Shown: positions 25,849-35,451, counted from the first letter of the stretch. The stretch is 64,000 nt of DNA from Prevotella lacticifex (GCF_019973375.1 NZ_BPTV01000001.1:186001-250000); one strand, 5' to 3'. Notes: a model not told the origin generated them from the sequence alone. Translations and numbers: made by a program.

Positions 25849-26304
25849 TACGGCTCTTTCATTTAAATTTTTACTGCCATGGAATGATTGTTGCATTAGT
25901 CGTCTCCGTCAGATGCTCATTGCATGCCATGGTGTAGATACTATGCAGGAGCAGATGAATACAACTCGTATCTTCTCGACCTGCCAGAACTCAAAGCCCT
26001 TCGCCACAATGACTACAGCAAGGAAGAGTTGGTGAAGATGCTCAAAGACAAGATGACGAAGGAGGAACTGCTGGGACTGTTGTTAGGATAATGTCATTTT
26101 ATTTTTCTTGGTTTTAACCAAAAAGTATCTTTCGAGAAAAATAAAACGAGATTTAGATATAAAAGATACTAAGCTACTTTCGCCTTGGTTAGGTAGCGCT
26201 TAGGTTACTGGTTGTCGGAATTTTGCTACAAGCAGAACTCGTCTGAAGAGAGGGGGCATAATTGTTATGCCGCGCTGTCAAAGAGCTTAAATGAAAGAGC
26301 GGTA
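25849..26304. mobile_element. 456-bp non-autonomous element related to ISAs1
   Basis: The ends TACGGCTCTTTCATTTAAA and (reverse complement) TACCGCTCTTTCATTTAAG match the ISAs1 tips at 13441 and 15096. Direct repeats GTCACTAACT flank it (25839-25848 and 26305-26314; the match extends to 13 bp). No transposase is present; an AGAGGGGGCA segment near the right end recalls the ISAs1 element. It would need a transposase supplied by a related element. The inner left part (25921-26091) contains a frame ending KEELVKMLKDKMTKEELLG, perhaps the tail of a captured gene. Confidence 0.75.
25925..26091 (+). pseudogene. C-terminal gene tail captured in the non-autonomous element
   Basis: The frame reads ...YNSYLLDLPELKALRHND, then KEELVKMLKDKMTKEELLG before TAA. 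It has the style of a real protein end, helical and charged, but no start or known domain. A related start (GATGATGTAGATGGT) is visible in the remnant at 52695-52840, so it may belong to the element. Confidence 0.35.
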
Positions 26305-26488
26305 GTCACTAACTTATGAATATCAATAGCATGATCGATACATTTAACTCGTGAGTGACGTTTTATTCCATGGATTCCATGGAAAATGAATTTCAAAGAA
26401 TTGTCGCCACGGGACTCTTGCGCCGAGCCTTTGCAATGGACTACGGAGCAGGAGCAGGGAGCTGAAAGGCGGAAACGGAATGGCAGAG

Positions 26489-26522
26489 AAAAGCCGGGCT
26501 ATCAGGATGATGGTCCGGCTTT
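26489..26522 (-). terminator. Terminator of the ispG operon
   Basis: AAAAGCCGG (26489-26497) pairs with CCGGCTTTT (26514-26522), 29 bp past the ispG stop on the minus strand. The A/T runs on both sides make it usable in both directions. Confidence 0.7.
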
Positions 26523-26550
26523 TAGATGTTATTGGCTACGGGCAGCGGGG

Positions 26551-28464
26551 TTACTGCTTGGCCTGAGTGTCACGAATGAGGCGGAGGAGGTGGTCGACGG
26601 CCTCAGCTTCGGGGATGCCATGCTCCACACATTCCTTCTTGTGATAGAGCGATACCTTGCCAGGACCGGCACCGACATAACCGTAGTCGGCATCGGCCAT
26701 CTCGCCGGGACCGTTGACGATACATCCCATTATTCCGATTTTCAGACCCTTCATGTCCTTCGTAGCCTCCTTAATGCGGGCTATCGTGGAGCGCAGATCG
26801 TAGAGAGTGCGACCGCAGCCCGGACAGGAGATATACTCCGTCTTTACCATTCTGAGTCGTCCGGCCTGCAGGATTGCGAAGGCGGTATCGGTGATGAAAT
26901 CGTCCGGAATGTCGCCGTCGTTCATCAGCCATAGTCCGTCGGTGAGTCCGTCAATCATCAGTGCGCCCATGTCGGCAGCAGCCTCGAGCTGGAATTTCGC
27001 AGCCCCGTTGTCGGCACTGTTGTGGTTGTACATCTCGGCGAAGACCACCGGATTGGTCACTCCGGCCTCCATCATCTCGTGGACGAGGGCGCGCTGGTCG
27101 CCGAGGCGGTTCTGATGGTGCGTCATACACACCACTACGACCTCGGGATGGGCCTTCAGACAAGCGAGATACTCCTCCGAGGGAGTGCCGAACTGGAGGG
27201 TGAGGAACTTCAGTGGAGCATTGTTCCGGCCCACGAACGGCATCGATGGTGCGGGATAGATGGGGAAGAACGTTGCCGCCACCTCCGCACTGTCGCGGTC
27301 GGCATCGGCCAAGAGCTGATCGTAGACGTTGAAGTCGACGATGTATTTCTGCCCTTTGACGGGAGATTCCGGTATTTTGTCGCCTACATATATATAATCG
27401 GCCTTCGGACCACCGGCAAGTTTCACCACGTTCGGGCGGCTGCCAGCGTCGGAGTCAGCAGCCTTCACGGCCGAGGCTATGACCACCGGCACATTGTCGC
27501 CGCCGATATTGCCCACGGCTACGGTGCTCCGCCGTGTGGGGTGCACCCAGTTGAAGCTCTTAGCCTCCCTGCCGGGGATAAGCATGTGACCCTGCTTGCG
27601 GCGGGCATACCACACGAGGTGGCGAGCAACGGGAATTTCCTCCTCCGGCTCCTCGCTAAGGCTGACGCGGATAGTATCGCCGATGCCGTCGGCAAGAAGA
27701 GCGCCAATGCCCACGGCACTCTTTATTCGGCCGTCCTCGCCCTCACCGGCCTCGGTAACGCCGAGGTGGAGCGGATAGTGCATATCCTCCTTGTCCATGC
27801 GAGCTACGAGCAGGCGCACCGACTCGACCATAACGACCGTATTCGACGCTTTGATGGAGATGACGACATCGTCGAAGTGCTGTTTTCTAAAGATACGTAG
27901 AAACTCCATGCAGCTCTCGACGATTCCCTCCGGCGTGTCGCCGTAGCGGTTGCGGATGCGGTCGGAGAGGCTGCCGTGGTTGACACCTATGCGTACGCAG
28001 GTGTGGTGCTCCTTACATATCTTTATAAACGGCGTCAGGCGGTCCTCAATTTTCTTCAGCTCCTGGGCATACTCCTCATCGGTGTACTCGAGCTTCTTGA
28101 ACGTCCGCGCGGGGTCGACGTAATTGCCGGGGTTGATGCGCACCTTATCGGCAAACATCGCCGCCACGTCGGCCACATTGGCGTTGAAGTGGACATCGGC
28201 ACAGATGGGCTGGCGGTAGCCGTCGGCCACGAGAGCGTCCTTGATGTTCTTCATGTTCTCGGCCTCGCGGCGTCCCTGCGTGGTGAGGCGTACGAGCTCA
28301 CCGCCGGCATCGATGATGCGCTCGGCCTGAGCCACGCTCGCCGCGGTGTCGTTGGTGTTGGTGGTGGTCATCGACTGCACCCGCACGGGGTTGTCGCCAC
28401 CGATGTTCAGCGTGCCGGCATGGGCGACGCTGCTCTTCCGTCGTTCGAAATTGAACAGGTCCAT
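26551..28464 (-). CDS. ispG: 4-hydroxy-3-methylbut-2-enyl diphosphate synthase
   Basis: This 637-aa enzyme performs the next-to-last step of the MEP isoprenoid pathway, turning ME-cPP into HMBPP with an iron-sulfur cluster. It has the long form found in Bacteroidota: an N-terminal TIM barrel (PVRVQSMTTTNTND, ICADVHFN, KVRINPGN), a central insert of about 250 residues, and a C-terminal cluster domain with CPGCGRT and GCIVNGPGE, which supply the three cysteines. The start is 4 nt downstream of the purE stop, so the two are co-transcribed. uppS at 46.5 kb uses its isoprenoid products. Confidence 0.95.
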   Translation of the reverse strand: MDLFNFERRKSSVAHAGTLNIGGDNPVRVQSMTTTNTNDTAASVAQAERIIDAGGELVRLTTQGRREAENMKNIKDALVADGYRQPICADVHFNANVADVAAMFADKVRINPGNYVDPARTFKKLEYTDEEYAQELKKIEDRLTPFIKICKEHHTCVRIGVNHGSLSDRIRNRYGDTPEGIVESCMEFLRIFRKQHFDDVVISIKASNTVVMVESVRLLVARMDKEDMHYPLHLGVTEAGEGEDGRIKSAVGIGALLADGIGDTIRVSLSEEPEEEIPVARHLVWYARRKQGHMLIPGREAKSFNWVHPTRRSTVAVGNIGGDNVPVVIASAVKAADSDAGSRPNVVKLAGGPKADYIYVGDKIPESPVKGQKYIVDFNVYDQLLADADRDSAEVAATFFPIYPAPSMPFVGRNNAPLKFLTLQFGTPSEEYLACLKAHPEVVVVCMTHHQNRLGDQRALVHEMMEAGVTNPVVFAEMYNHNSADNGAAKFQLEAAADMGALMIDGLTDGLWLMNDGDIPDDFITDTAFAILQAGRLRMVKTEYISCPGCGRTLYDLRSTIARIKEATKDMKGLKIGIMGCIVNGPGEMADADYGYVGAGPGKVSLYHKKECVEHGIPEAEAVDHLLRLIRDTQAKQ

Positions 28465-28468
28465 AGGC

Positions 28469-28975
28469 TCAGCACTTGAACTTATAGTCCTTGATGGCGT
28501 CGAGCTCCTTATTGGCTTTCTCGATCTTCACGCCGAGACCGGCCTTCCATGCCTCCACCTTAGCGGCAATCTTCTCGTCGGCGAGGGCCATGATTTCGGC
28601 TGCGAGGATAGCGGCATTCTGGGCTCCGTTAACACCTACTGTGGCCACGGGGATCCCCGGTGGCATCTGGATGATGCTGAGCATGGCATCGAGACCGTCG
28701 AGCATTCCCTTTATAGGCACACCGATGACGGGCAGCGGTGTCGACGCTGCGATGACTCCCGGCAGGGCGGCAGCCATACCTGCACCGGCGATGATGACGC
28801 GGATGCCACGGGCCTTGGCGCCCTTGGCGAACGACTCCACGGCGTCGGGGGTGCGGTGAGCCGAGAGAGCGTTGATCTCGAAGGGAATCTCTTGTTGCTC
28901 AAGCCATTTGCAGGCTTTCTCCATTACGGGCAGGTCGCTTGTCGAGCCCATGATAATGCTGACTAATGGTTTCAT
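28469..28975 (-). CDS. purE: N5-carboxyaminoimidazole ribonucleotide mutase
   Basis: This 168-aa protein is class I PurE, which moves the carboxylate of N5-CAIR to form CAIR in purine synthesis. Diagnostic motifs are [32 protein letters not shown] and [11 protein letters not shown]. The length fits the family. It is cytosolic and lies just upstream of ispG, sharing its transcript. Confidence 0.95.
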   Translation of the reverse strand: MKPLVSIIMGSTSDLPVMEKACKWLEQQEIPFEINALSAHRTPDAVESFAKGAKARGIRVIIAGAGMAAALPGVIAASTPLPVIGVPIKGMLDGLDAMLSIIQMPPGIPVATVGVNGAQNAAILAAEIMALADEKIAAKVEAWKAGLGVKIEKANKELDAIKDYKFKC

Positions 28976-29018
28976 AGTAATCTCTTTTTTTATATTGTTG
29001 TTGACGAATCGTTATATT

Positions 29019-29636
29019 CTAAATTACCATCACGATGATGAATCCCGAGGCGAGGCCGATGAGGTATCCGCAGACAATCTGGGCCAGAGAGTGCTGGCGG
29101 AGCACCATGCGCGCTGTACCCACGAGTCCGGCGATGAGCAGCAGCATGCACAGCCACCACGTGGGGTCGAAACTGAGGATGAACGAGAAGGCGACGACCA
29201 TGCCGGTGACACCGCCGATGCCGGCACTGTGGATGGAAATTTTCCACCACCGGTTGACGGCGGCGCAGAGCACCTGGATGATGATTGCCACGACGAAGAT
29301 GACGCTGATGAAGTCGGGGGTGTTCATCAGCGTAAGCAGGTAGAACCCAAGGAAGTAGCAGAGGATGGAGATGACGTAGGGCACCATGCGCCGCTCGCGG
29401 TTGATGAGCTGCTTGGTCGTCCATCCCTCGTACTTGCTGTAGACGTGGATGAGATACGTCGGCAGGAGGACGCTGAAGAGATAGAAGAGCAGCACCATCA
29501 GCAGTTTGTACATCGTCGGGAAGATGCTCAGATAGCTGAAGGTGAAGAGGAAGATCAGTCCCAACACCGGCAGATAGAACGGTGTGGTGACCATGCTGAT
29601 GATCCTCGATGCCAATATGATTTTCTTTTCGTTCAC
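29019..29636 (-). CDS. PAP2-like integral membrane protein
   Basis: This protein of about 205 aa has five or six hydrophobic segments and the C-terminal half of a PAP2-type membrane phosphatase (IHSAGIGGVTGMVVA, then RQHSLAQIVCGYLIG). The N-terminal KxxxxxxRP motif is not obvious, so enzyme activity is uncertain. The likely start is GTG 29636 (VNEKKIILASR), after AGAGGTA; a longer frame up to 29711 would overlap the rpoN end. It follows rpoN by 19 nt and probably belongs to the same transcript. It may act on lipid-linked phosphates in the inner membrane. Confidence 0.75.
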   Translation of the reverse strand: MNEKKIILASRIISMVTTPFYLPVLGLIFLFTFSYLSIFPTMYKLLMVLLFYLFSVLLPTYLIHVYSKYEGWTTKQLINRERRMVPYVISILCYFLGFYLLTLMNTPDFISVIFVVAIIIQVLCAAVNRWWKISIHSAGIGGVTGMVVAFSFILSFDPTWWLCMLLLIAGLVGTARMVLRQHSLAQIVCGYLIGLASGFIIVMVI

Positions 29637-29655
29637 TGTTGCTGTACCTCTGTTT

Positions 29656-31164
29656 TCATTGTTTACGCATTCTCGCCACCGGTATGCCCATCTGCTCGCG
29701 GTATTTGGCAATGGTCCGGCGCGCTATTGGGAATCCCCTGTCGGCCATGGCCTTCGTGAGGGCCTCGTCGCTGAGGGGCCGCGCCTTGTCCTCGCCGTCG
29801 ATGACGTCCTTGAGGGCGAGCTTTATCTTCCGCGTCGAGAACTCCTCACCGCTGTCGGTGGTGTAGCTGTCGGTGAAGAAGAACCGCAGGGGGAACATTC
29901 CCCATTTAGTCTGGGCATATTTGATGTTGCTCACACGCGAAATTGTCGATATGTCGAGGCCCGTCCTGTCGGCTACATCCTTGAGAATCATCGGCTTGAG
30001 GTCGGCCTCGTCGCCATCCTGGAAGAATTTCTTCTGGATGTCGATGATGGCCTTCATCGTCGTGTAGAGGGTGTGGCGCCGCTGCTTGATGGCCTCGATA
30101 TAGCCCTGGGCCTTGTCGACTTTCTCCTTGGCGTAGAGCAGGGCCTCCTTTGTCTGGCGGCTCATGCCTTTCTTGTTGTCCTTATAGGCCGTGAGCATGT
30201 CGGCGAAGGTGCGCGAGACGTGCAGGTGGGGAATATCGCCGTCGTTGAGGGTGAAGGTCACCGTTCCGTCGTCGGCGGTGTCGACAATGAAGTCGGGGGT
30301 TATCTGTTGGGTGTTGCGTCCCATGGTCTCGCCCATCGACGCACCCGGCTTGGGGTTCAGTTTCCGTATCTCGTCCTGCAGGGCTTTGGTCTGTATGTCG
30401 TTGAGGTTGAGCTGGGTACGGATTTTCTCCCAGTGGTTTTTGATAAAATCGTCGTAGAGGTCGCCGACGACACGGAGCATAAGGTCCTTGACCTTGGAGT
30501 CCTTTTTCCGCCTGACCTGCAGCTGGAGGCACTCCTGGAGCGACCGGGCACCGATGCCGGCGGGGTCGAAGGTCTGCAGAATCCTCAGCACATCGGCAAT
30601 CTCCTTCTCCGATGCATCGACGTTATGGTATATGGCGAGCTCGTCGCTGATGGTGTCGAGGTCCTTGCGCAGCAGTCCGTCGTCGTCGAGGCTGCCGATG
30701 AGATACTCCATGATGGCATGCTGCTTGTCGGTCAGCTCGCAGGTGTTCATCTGCTCGTTGAGCTTGTCGATAAACGAGGTGGTGTCGCCATAGACAATCT
30801 CCTCGTAGTCGGCATTGTCCTTGTTGTTCTGTCCGTAGGCCGCAGGTTCCGGCATTTCGTCGTCGGCTCCCATCCTGTCGAGAGCGGAGTCGAGTTCGTC
30901 CTTACGCTCCTCCTGCTCCTCGCTGCTGACGTAGTCGTCGTCGGCCGGAGTGGAATCGTCGGCACCAGAGGCAATGTCGTCGCCGTGGTCGTCATCGTCG
31001 CGACCGGTCTCCAAGGCCGGGTTGTCGTTGATTTCGGCACTGACGGCATCCTCCAATTCGGCAATGGGCATCTCCAACAGACGCACCTGTAGCATCTGTT
31101 GCTGCGAGAGCCGCTGAAGCTGTTGTTGCTTTTGTTCCTGATTCTGATAGAGTCCTTGTGACAT
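29656..31164 (-). CDS. rpoN: RNA polymerase sigma-54 factor
   Basis: This 502-aa protein is sigma-54, which directs RNA polymerase to -24/-12 promoters with help from AAA+ activators. The glutamine-rich region I (LYQNQEQKQQQLQRLSQQQM) is followed by an acidic linker (about residues 40-85), the core-binding region, and the C-terminal RpoN box ARRTIAKYREQ just before the end. A -7 box is at 31194-31201. The length and motifs are normal. Confidence 0.95.
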   Translation of the reverse strand: MSQGLYQNQEQKQQQLQRLSQQQMLQVRLLEMPIAELEDAVSAEINDNPALETGRDDDDHGDDIASGADDSTPADDDYVSSEEQEERKDELDSALDRMGADDEMPEPAAYGQNNKDNADYEEIVYGDTTSFIDKLNEQMNTCELTDKQHAIMEYLIGSLDDDGLLRKDLDTISDELAIYHNVDASEKEIADVLRILQTFDPAGIGARSLQECLQLQVRRKKDSKVKDLMLRVVGDLYDDFIKNHWEKIRTQLNLNDIQTKALQDEIRKLNPKPGASMGETMGRNTQQITPDFIVDTADDGTVTFTLNDGDIPHLHVSRTFADMLTAYKDNKKGMSRQTKEALLYAKEKVDKAQGYIEAIKQRRHTLYTTMKAIIDIQKKFFQDGDEADLKPMILKDVADRTGLDISTISRVSNIKYAQTKWGMFPLRFFFTDSYTTDSGEEFSTRKIKLALKDVIDGEDKARPLSDEALTKAMADRGFPIARRTIAKYREQMGIPVARMRKQ

Positions 31165-31193
31165 CCGAATGATAGTTGCTTGTTTACAAAATG

Positions 31194-31201
31194 CAAAAGT
31201 A
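31194..31201 (-). promoter_or_regulatory. -7 box of rpoN
   Basis: The minus strand reads TACTTTTG (TAnnTTTG), 29 nt before the rpoN start codon. Confidence 0.5.
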
Positions 31202-31529
31202 CAACTTTTATCTGTTATTACAATTATAACGTTATTAAAAGAATTAAATTCTACGTTTACATACTTACTGCAACCGGATGAAACGGATTGCGGTATCGCA
31301 TCGAGATAACGAGGGGGTGCCCGAAAGAGAGACGGGACTCAGTCGTAAGACCGAATAGTTGTATTCATTGGTTCTCCGAGGCAAGCGGTCGGTCCGTAAC
31401 CCTGCATACCTGCCATGCAAAGGGGATTCCGATTGCAATCCTCTGATAATTAATGTGTTGCACGCATCCACAGTAGGGGTGGGGTTTATCCCCATCCTAC
31501 TGCAACGTGTGATTTTTTCAGCAAACGCA

Positions 31530-31812
31530 AAGCCCCGACGGGGCTTAATTCTCAATAACCCCAGACTAAGGGAGCACAGCGACCGCAGTCTGGGGAGGAA
31601 CGCGGCCGCAAGAAATCCACGACCAGCCTCGGAGAGGTTGAATAGCGGAACGCGCAGAATCATCTCTGTCTGTGACTTTTACGCACTTGGTGCTATTGTA
31701 CCTCTTCGAGGCACTGAGTGCTTATCCGCACGGATACGTGTACCCCGGACTGCGCTCGCTATCGCTCGCTTAATCCGGGGTTATTGATGATTCAGCCCCG
31801 CTGGGGCTGGTA
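31530..31812. repeat. Long direct repeat, copy 1
   Basis: Bases 31530-31659 match 33268-33397 with a single difference over 130 bp; similarity goes on to about 31812 (33546 in copy 2). Inside are hairpins: CCCCAGACT...AGTCTGGGG, and CCCCGGA...TCCGGGG near 31740-31785. No gene is seen in 31165-31917; the region 31472-31503 also holds the GGATGGGGATAAACCCC-type hairpin seen at 212-243. Confidence 0.85.
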
Positions 31813-31917
31813 GTGGCAAAAAGCAAATCTCTCTTGGCCGTAGGATGGGGATAAACCCCAACCCATGCAAATGGATCACGTGGCAATACGCTTAGCCCTG
31901 AAGCGAAGACATAGAGA

Positions 31918-32802
31918 TTAGTATTTAATCCGGAAATAGTCAAGCAACTCCTTGAACTTGTCCTGTGCGGCAAGGCATGTGTCGATGAGATAGCCTTTGA
32001 TGTGCGGCCACTCGCGCAGTCCCCGGTAATAGAAGAACCGCAGATTCTCATCAATAATGAAAGGCACAAGATTGTTGGCCAGACACTCCTTGAACATCAC
32101 AAGCCGCCCTACCCTGCCATTGCCATCCTGAAATGGATGGATGGTCTCGAAACGCTTATGGAAACCTATTATAGTCTCCTCCGTCTTGGGCTTCTGCTGT
32201 CGGTACCAGTCAAGCAATGTCCTCATGTCCTTTGTCACATCCTCCGGCGATGATGTCTCTATACCGCCCACCTCATTGGGCAGACGTTTATAATCGCCCA
32301 CGGCAAACCAGTCCTTTGTACTGTCGACGGTGCCAGTCTTCAGAATCTTATGCAGCTGCTTTATCATACCCTCAGTGAGCGGGTCAAGGGCATGGTCGAT
32401 GATGAAGTCGACACAACGGAAATGGTTGACCGTCTCGATGATTTCGTCAACCCTGACCGTCGAATCCGCCTGCGCCATGATGGTGTGCGTCTCGAAAATC
32501 ATTCGCGTCTGATCCTTAGTCAACTTGCTTCCCTCTATATGGTTAGAGTTGTAGGTAAGGTCAATCTGCACACGGTGGTAGATACCGCCCTTTAACTTAC
32601 CATCCTTCTGCTCCCGCAGCACCTTGAGCAGTGGCGAAAGACGTTTCTTCTTTCTCTCCGGCGGCAACGAGTCGGCAGGAATGTTCCAAACCTTCCCCGT
32701 GAGAAACGCTCCGGCAATCTTTCCCTGACGACAGTAGTTACGGACAGTCCTGTCGGAAAGGCCGTACAATTCAGCAAACTGTGATGATGACAATGTTTCC
32801 AT
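31918..32802 (-). CDS. Fic family protein with N-terminal helix-turn-helix
   Basis: This 294-aa protein starts with a MerR/excisionase-like DNA-binding helix-turn-helix (FAELYGLSDRTVRNYCRQGK, residues 9-28) and continues with a Fic domain whose motif HPFQDGNGRVGR (about 219-230) is complete. An inhibitory motif YNSNHIEGS (S86, E90, G91) precedes the core. Such proteins transfer AMP onto targets and are usually self-inhibited; the helix-turn-helix suggests self-regulation. It stands alone between two long direct repeats. A -7 box (TATCTTTG, minus strand, 32840-32847) lies upstream. Confidence 0.88.
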   Translation of the reverse strand: METLSSSQFAELYGLSDRTVRNYCRQGKIAGAFLTGKVWNIPADSLPPERKKKRLSPLLKVLREQKDGKLKGGIYHRVQIDLTYNSNHIEGSKLTKDQTRMIFETHTIMAQADSTVRVDEIIETVNHFRCVDFIIDHALDPLTEGMIKQLHKILKTGTVDSTKDWFAVGDYKRLPNEVGGIETSSPEDVTKDMRTLLDWYRQQKPKTEETIIGFHKRFETIHPFQDGNGRVGRLVMFKECLANNLVPFIIDENLRFFYYRGLREWPHIKGYLIDTCLAAQDKFKELLDYFRIKY

Positions 32803-32839
32803 TTTCCGCTATCGGCAATAATTATCATTGATTCGTGCA

Positions 32840-32847
32840 CAAAGATA
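32840..32847 (-). promoter_or_regulatory. -7 box of the solitary fic gene
   Basis: The minus strand reads TATCTTTG, 38 nt before the fic start. Confidence 0.5.
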
Positions 32848-33030
32848 GCATTATTTTCCGTTACAGGCAAATTATTCAGAATCTTTTCTCATTTATGTGC
32901 CGATGAAAATTCTTTCCTCCGGCCTCATTGTTCATAGCCGTCCTTTTGCTTAGGCAATAACGTGTAATTCCGGTGAAGTTTTACTATTTTGTCGGCACGG
33001 GGGAGGAACAGGACAAAATTGAGAAAAATC

Positions 33031-33225
33031 CTTACACGATTCCCAAACATACCGTTTGGCATTGCGAAACGGCCTGTTTGAGCTTGCAAAACGGGCCGTT
33101 TCAGCGTCTAAAACGGTCCGTTTCGCAACGCAAAATGACACGTATTAGAAAGTGATTGATTACCAACAAGTTACAAAGACGAACAGAAGAAGAATAATGT
33201 TTGAATTATTCTTACATTTATTTCC
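33031..33225 (+). repeat. 22-bp-period palindrome array, copy 1
   Basis: Five 13-bp units lie at exact 22-bp steps: AAACATACCGTTT (33045), AAACGGCCTGTTT (33067), AAACGGGCCGTTT (33089), AAACGGTCCGTTT (33111) and AAATGACACGTAT (33133). Flanks resemble the other copies: CTTACACGATTCCC before, GATTACCAACAAG after. There is no gene here. Confidence 0.8.
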
Positions 33226-33267
33226 ATTATTTTCGGGCCCATCATTGGGCTACCTTCTGCCACGGAA

Positions 33268-33546
33268 AAGCCCCGACGGGGCTTAATTCTCAATAACCCC
33301 AGACTAAGGGAGCACAGCGACCGCAGTCTGGGGAGGAACGCGGCCGCAAGAAATCCACGACCAGCCTCGGAGAGGTTGAATAGCGGAATGCGCAGAAACG
33401 CCACATAATGAGGTCTTGCGCACTCCGTACTATTGTACTTCTTCGAGGCACTGACTGCATAACCCCTATAACACATTAACCCCGGACTGCGCTCGTTACC
33501 GCTCGCTTAGTCCGGGGTTAATCATGATTCAGCCTCTCGAGGCTGT
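33268..33546. repeat. Long direct repeat, copy 2
   Basis: This is the second copy of the repeat at 31530-31812, in the same orientation. Together the two copies enclose the fic gene and the palindrome array. No gene is seen between 32803 and 33669. Confidence 0.85.
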
Positions 33547-33614
33547 AAATGGCAGAGTTGTAACATAAGGTTATGCCTCATAGTGAAACTTTCGCTGCCA
33601 CTAATAGCATTTCT

Positions 33615-33657
33615 CCCCACCCTCACTGCTCCTTTACAGGGCTGATTCGCGGTGGGG
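33615..33657 (-). terminator. Possible terminator of the Na/Pi cotransporter gene
   Basis: CCCCACC (33615-33621) pairs with GGTGGGG (33651-33657), 13 bp past the stop codon on the minus strand. The stem is short and the loop long, so this is tentative. Confidence 0.35.
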
Positions 33658-33669
33658 ATTCGTATTGTT

Positions 33670-35358
33670 TCAGGCCTCTTTCTGGCGCTCACCCATACGG
33701 GCCTCAACGACGTTAACGACATAGTCGCCAAGTTTCTCGCACTCCTGGATGAGGTCCATGTACATCGTTCCGATGGCGTAGGTGTACTTATGGTCGTTGA
33801 TGTCGTTGATGTTCTGACTCTTCAACTGCGAGCGATAGTTGTTCATCTCGTTCTCAATGTTGAAACTGCGGTTCACATCGTTGTCGGCCTTATGACCCAC
33901 GAGGATGCGGTTCATCTGGGTGAGGGCATCGTCGGTGAGCTGCATCATCTGATGGATGTGCTCATACTGGTCGGCACTGAAGTCCTCCTTGCCCTTGACG
34001 AGGCGGTTGATGGTGCGCGCCATATTGTAGTTGGCATCGCCGATACTCTCTATCTCGCTGATCTCGCGGAGCATAGCCCTCACTTTGTTCTTCGTGTCGT
34101 CACTGAGGTGGGCGTTACTTACTTGGTCGAGGTACTTGGCTATCTCTATTTCCATATTGTCGGAGATGCCTTCATACTTCTCAATACGCGTAAAAAGCTT
34201 GGTGAACTTGCTCGTGTCCTTCTCGTTGAGCAGTTCCTCAACCATGTGGAACATGCGCTGGATGCGGGTGGCAAAGGAGTGGATTTCCTTCTGAGCCTCA
34301 AGCACTGAGAGCTCCGGAGTCTTCATGATACCAGCCTGGATGAAACGCAGACGGAAGTCGTCCTCGTCCTTGTTCTTCTTTGGTTTCCAAACCATGCAGC
34401 ACACCTTGGCTATCTGCTTGACGAAAGGCAGGAGGATGATGGTGTTCGTGACGTTGAAACAGGTGTGGAAAGCGGCAAGGGCAAAACTCAGGCGGACGGC
34501 GCTCTGCTTGGCAGCATGGGGGTCGAGACCGACGAGACTGCATACGAAATCGACAAAGGGATAGAAGACTATGAGCACCCAGAAGACACCGAAGACATTG
34601 AAGAAGAAGTGGCCGAAGGCCGCACGACGGGCCTCGGTATTACCAGTGAGGGCCGCAAGATTGGCTGTGAGCGTCGTTCCGATATTCTCGCCGAGCACCA
34701 GGGCTATACCGGGATAGATGGGAAGGACACCACTGGAGCACAGGACCATCGTGATAGCCATCAGTGCCGCAGAGCTCTGGATGATACATGTGAGCACCGT
34801 TCCGATAACGAGGAACAGCAGAATGGTACTGTAGCTGTAGGGATCGAAGCTCTCGAAGATGTGGATAAGGCCCTGGTTGTGAGCCAGGTCCATCGCTTTG
34901 CCGGTGGCATTCAGTGTTCCCAGGGCGAAAAACATGAACGCTACACCGAAGATAAAGTCGCCGATGTAGCGGTGACGCTTTGAGTAGATGAGCAGCAAAC
35001 CGATGAGGAACGCCGGCCACACCACATTAATGATATTGAAGGAGAAACCGGCCGACATGATCCAGGCCGTGAGAGTGGTGCCGATATTGGCACCCATGAT
35101 GACCGAGATAGCCTGGACAAGGGTGAGAAGACCCGCATTGACGAACGACACCGTCATCACGGTGGTGGCCGTCGACGACTGGACGGCAACGGTGGTGAAC
35201 ATTCCTGTCAGGACACCCGAGATGCGGTTCGTCGTCATCTTACTCAGGACGTGGCGCAACTGCGAGCCTGCCATCTTCTGCAAGGCCTCGCTCATGATTT
35301 TCATTCCGTAGATGAGCAGCGCTAATGCTCCTACAATTGTTAATAAGTAAACACCCAT
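33670..35358 (-). CDS. Na+/phosphate cotransporter with PhoU-like C-terminus
   Basis: This 562-aa protein belongs to the NptA/YjbB family. The N-terminal half has about eight membrane segments and two inverted QSS-type repeats typical of Na/Pi carriers: AVQSSTATTVMTVSFVNAG, and IIQSSAALMAITMVLCSSG, each followed by a GENIGTT/GANIGTT motif. The C-terminal 200 residues are helical and PhoU-like (SFATRIQRMFHMVEELL, IESIGDANYNMARTINRL). It should import phosphate with sodium across the inner membrane. It is divergent from the kinase gene at 35533. Confidence 0.92.
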   Translation of the reverse strand: MGVYLLTIVGALALLIYGMKIMSEALQKMAGSQLRHVLSKMTTNRISGVLTGMFTTVAVQSSTATTVMTVSFVNAGLLTLVQAISVIMGANIGTTLTAWIMSAGFSFNIINVVWPAFLIGLLLIYSKRHRYIGDFIFGVAFMFFALGTLNATGKAMDLAHNQGLIHIFESFDPYSYSTILLFLVIGTVLTCIIQSSAALMAITMVLCSSGVLPIYPGIALVLGENIGTTLTANLAALTGNTEARRAAFGHFFFNVFGVFWVLIVFYPFVDFVCSLVGLDPHAAKQSAVRLSFALAAFHTCFNVTNTIILLPFVKQIAKVCCMVWKPKKNKDEDDFRLRFIQAGIMKTPELSVLEAQKEIHSFATRIQRMFHMVEELLNEKDTSKFTKLFTRIEKYEGISDNMEIEIAKYLDQVSNAHLSDDTKNKVRAMLREISEIESIGDANYNMARTINRLVKGKEDFSADQYEHIHQMMQLTDDALTQMNRILVGHKADNDVNRSFNIENEMNNYRSQLKSQNINDINDHKYTYAIGTMYMDLIQECEKLGDYVVNVVEARMGERQKEA

Positions 35359-35420
35359 ATATTATTTTTTCAAATGTTTTGTTCTTGTCGAAAACTTTGG
35401 AGAAAACATGCCAAAATTGT

Positions 35421-35451
35421 TTTGAGAGTCAAAAGAAATGTAGTATCTTTG
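35421..35451 (+). promoter_or_regulatory. Promoter of the TGS-kinase gene
   Basis: TTTG (35421-35424) and TATCTTTG (35444-35451) are 19 bp apart, a full match to the Bacteroidota -33/-7 pattern, 81 nt before the start codon. Confidence 0.65.

Noticed and set aside
26386..26934. 182-aa plus-strand open frame
   Set aside because: Covers the ispG terminator and the antisense of its conserved C-terminal cluster domain; no protein-like features.
29584..31092. 502-aa plus-strand open frame
   Set aside because: Antisense to rpoN, whose RpoN box and domain order are unmistakable.
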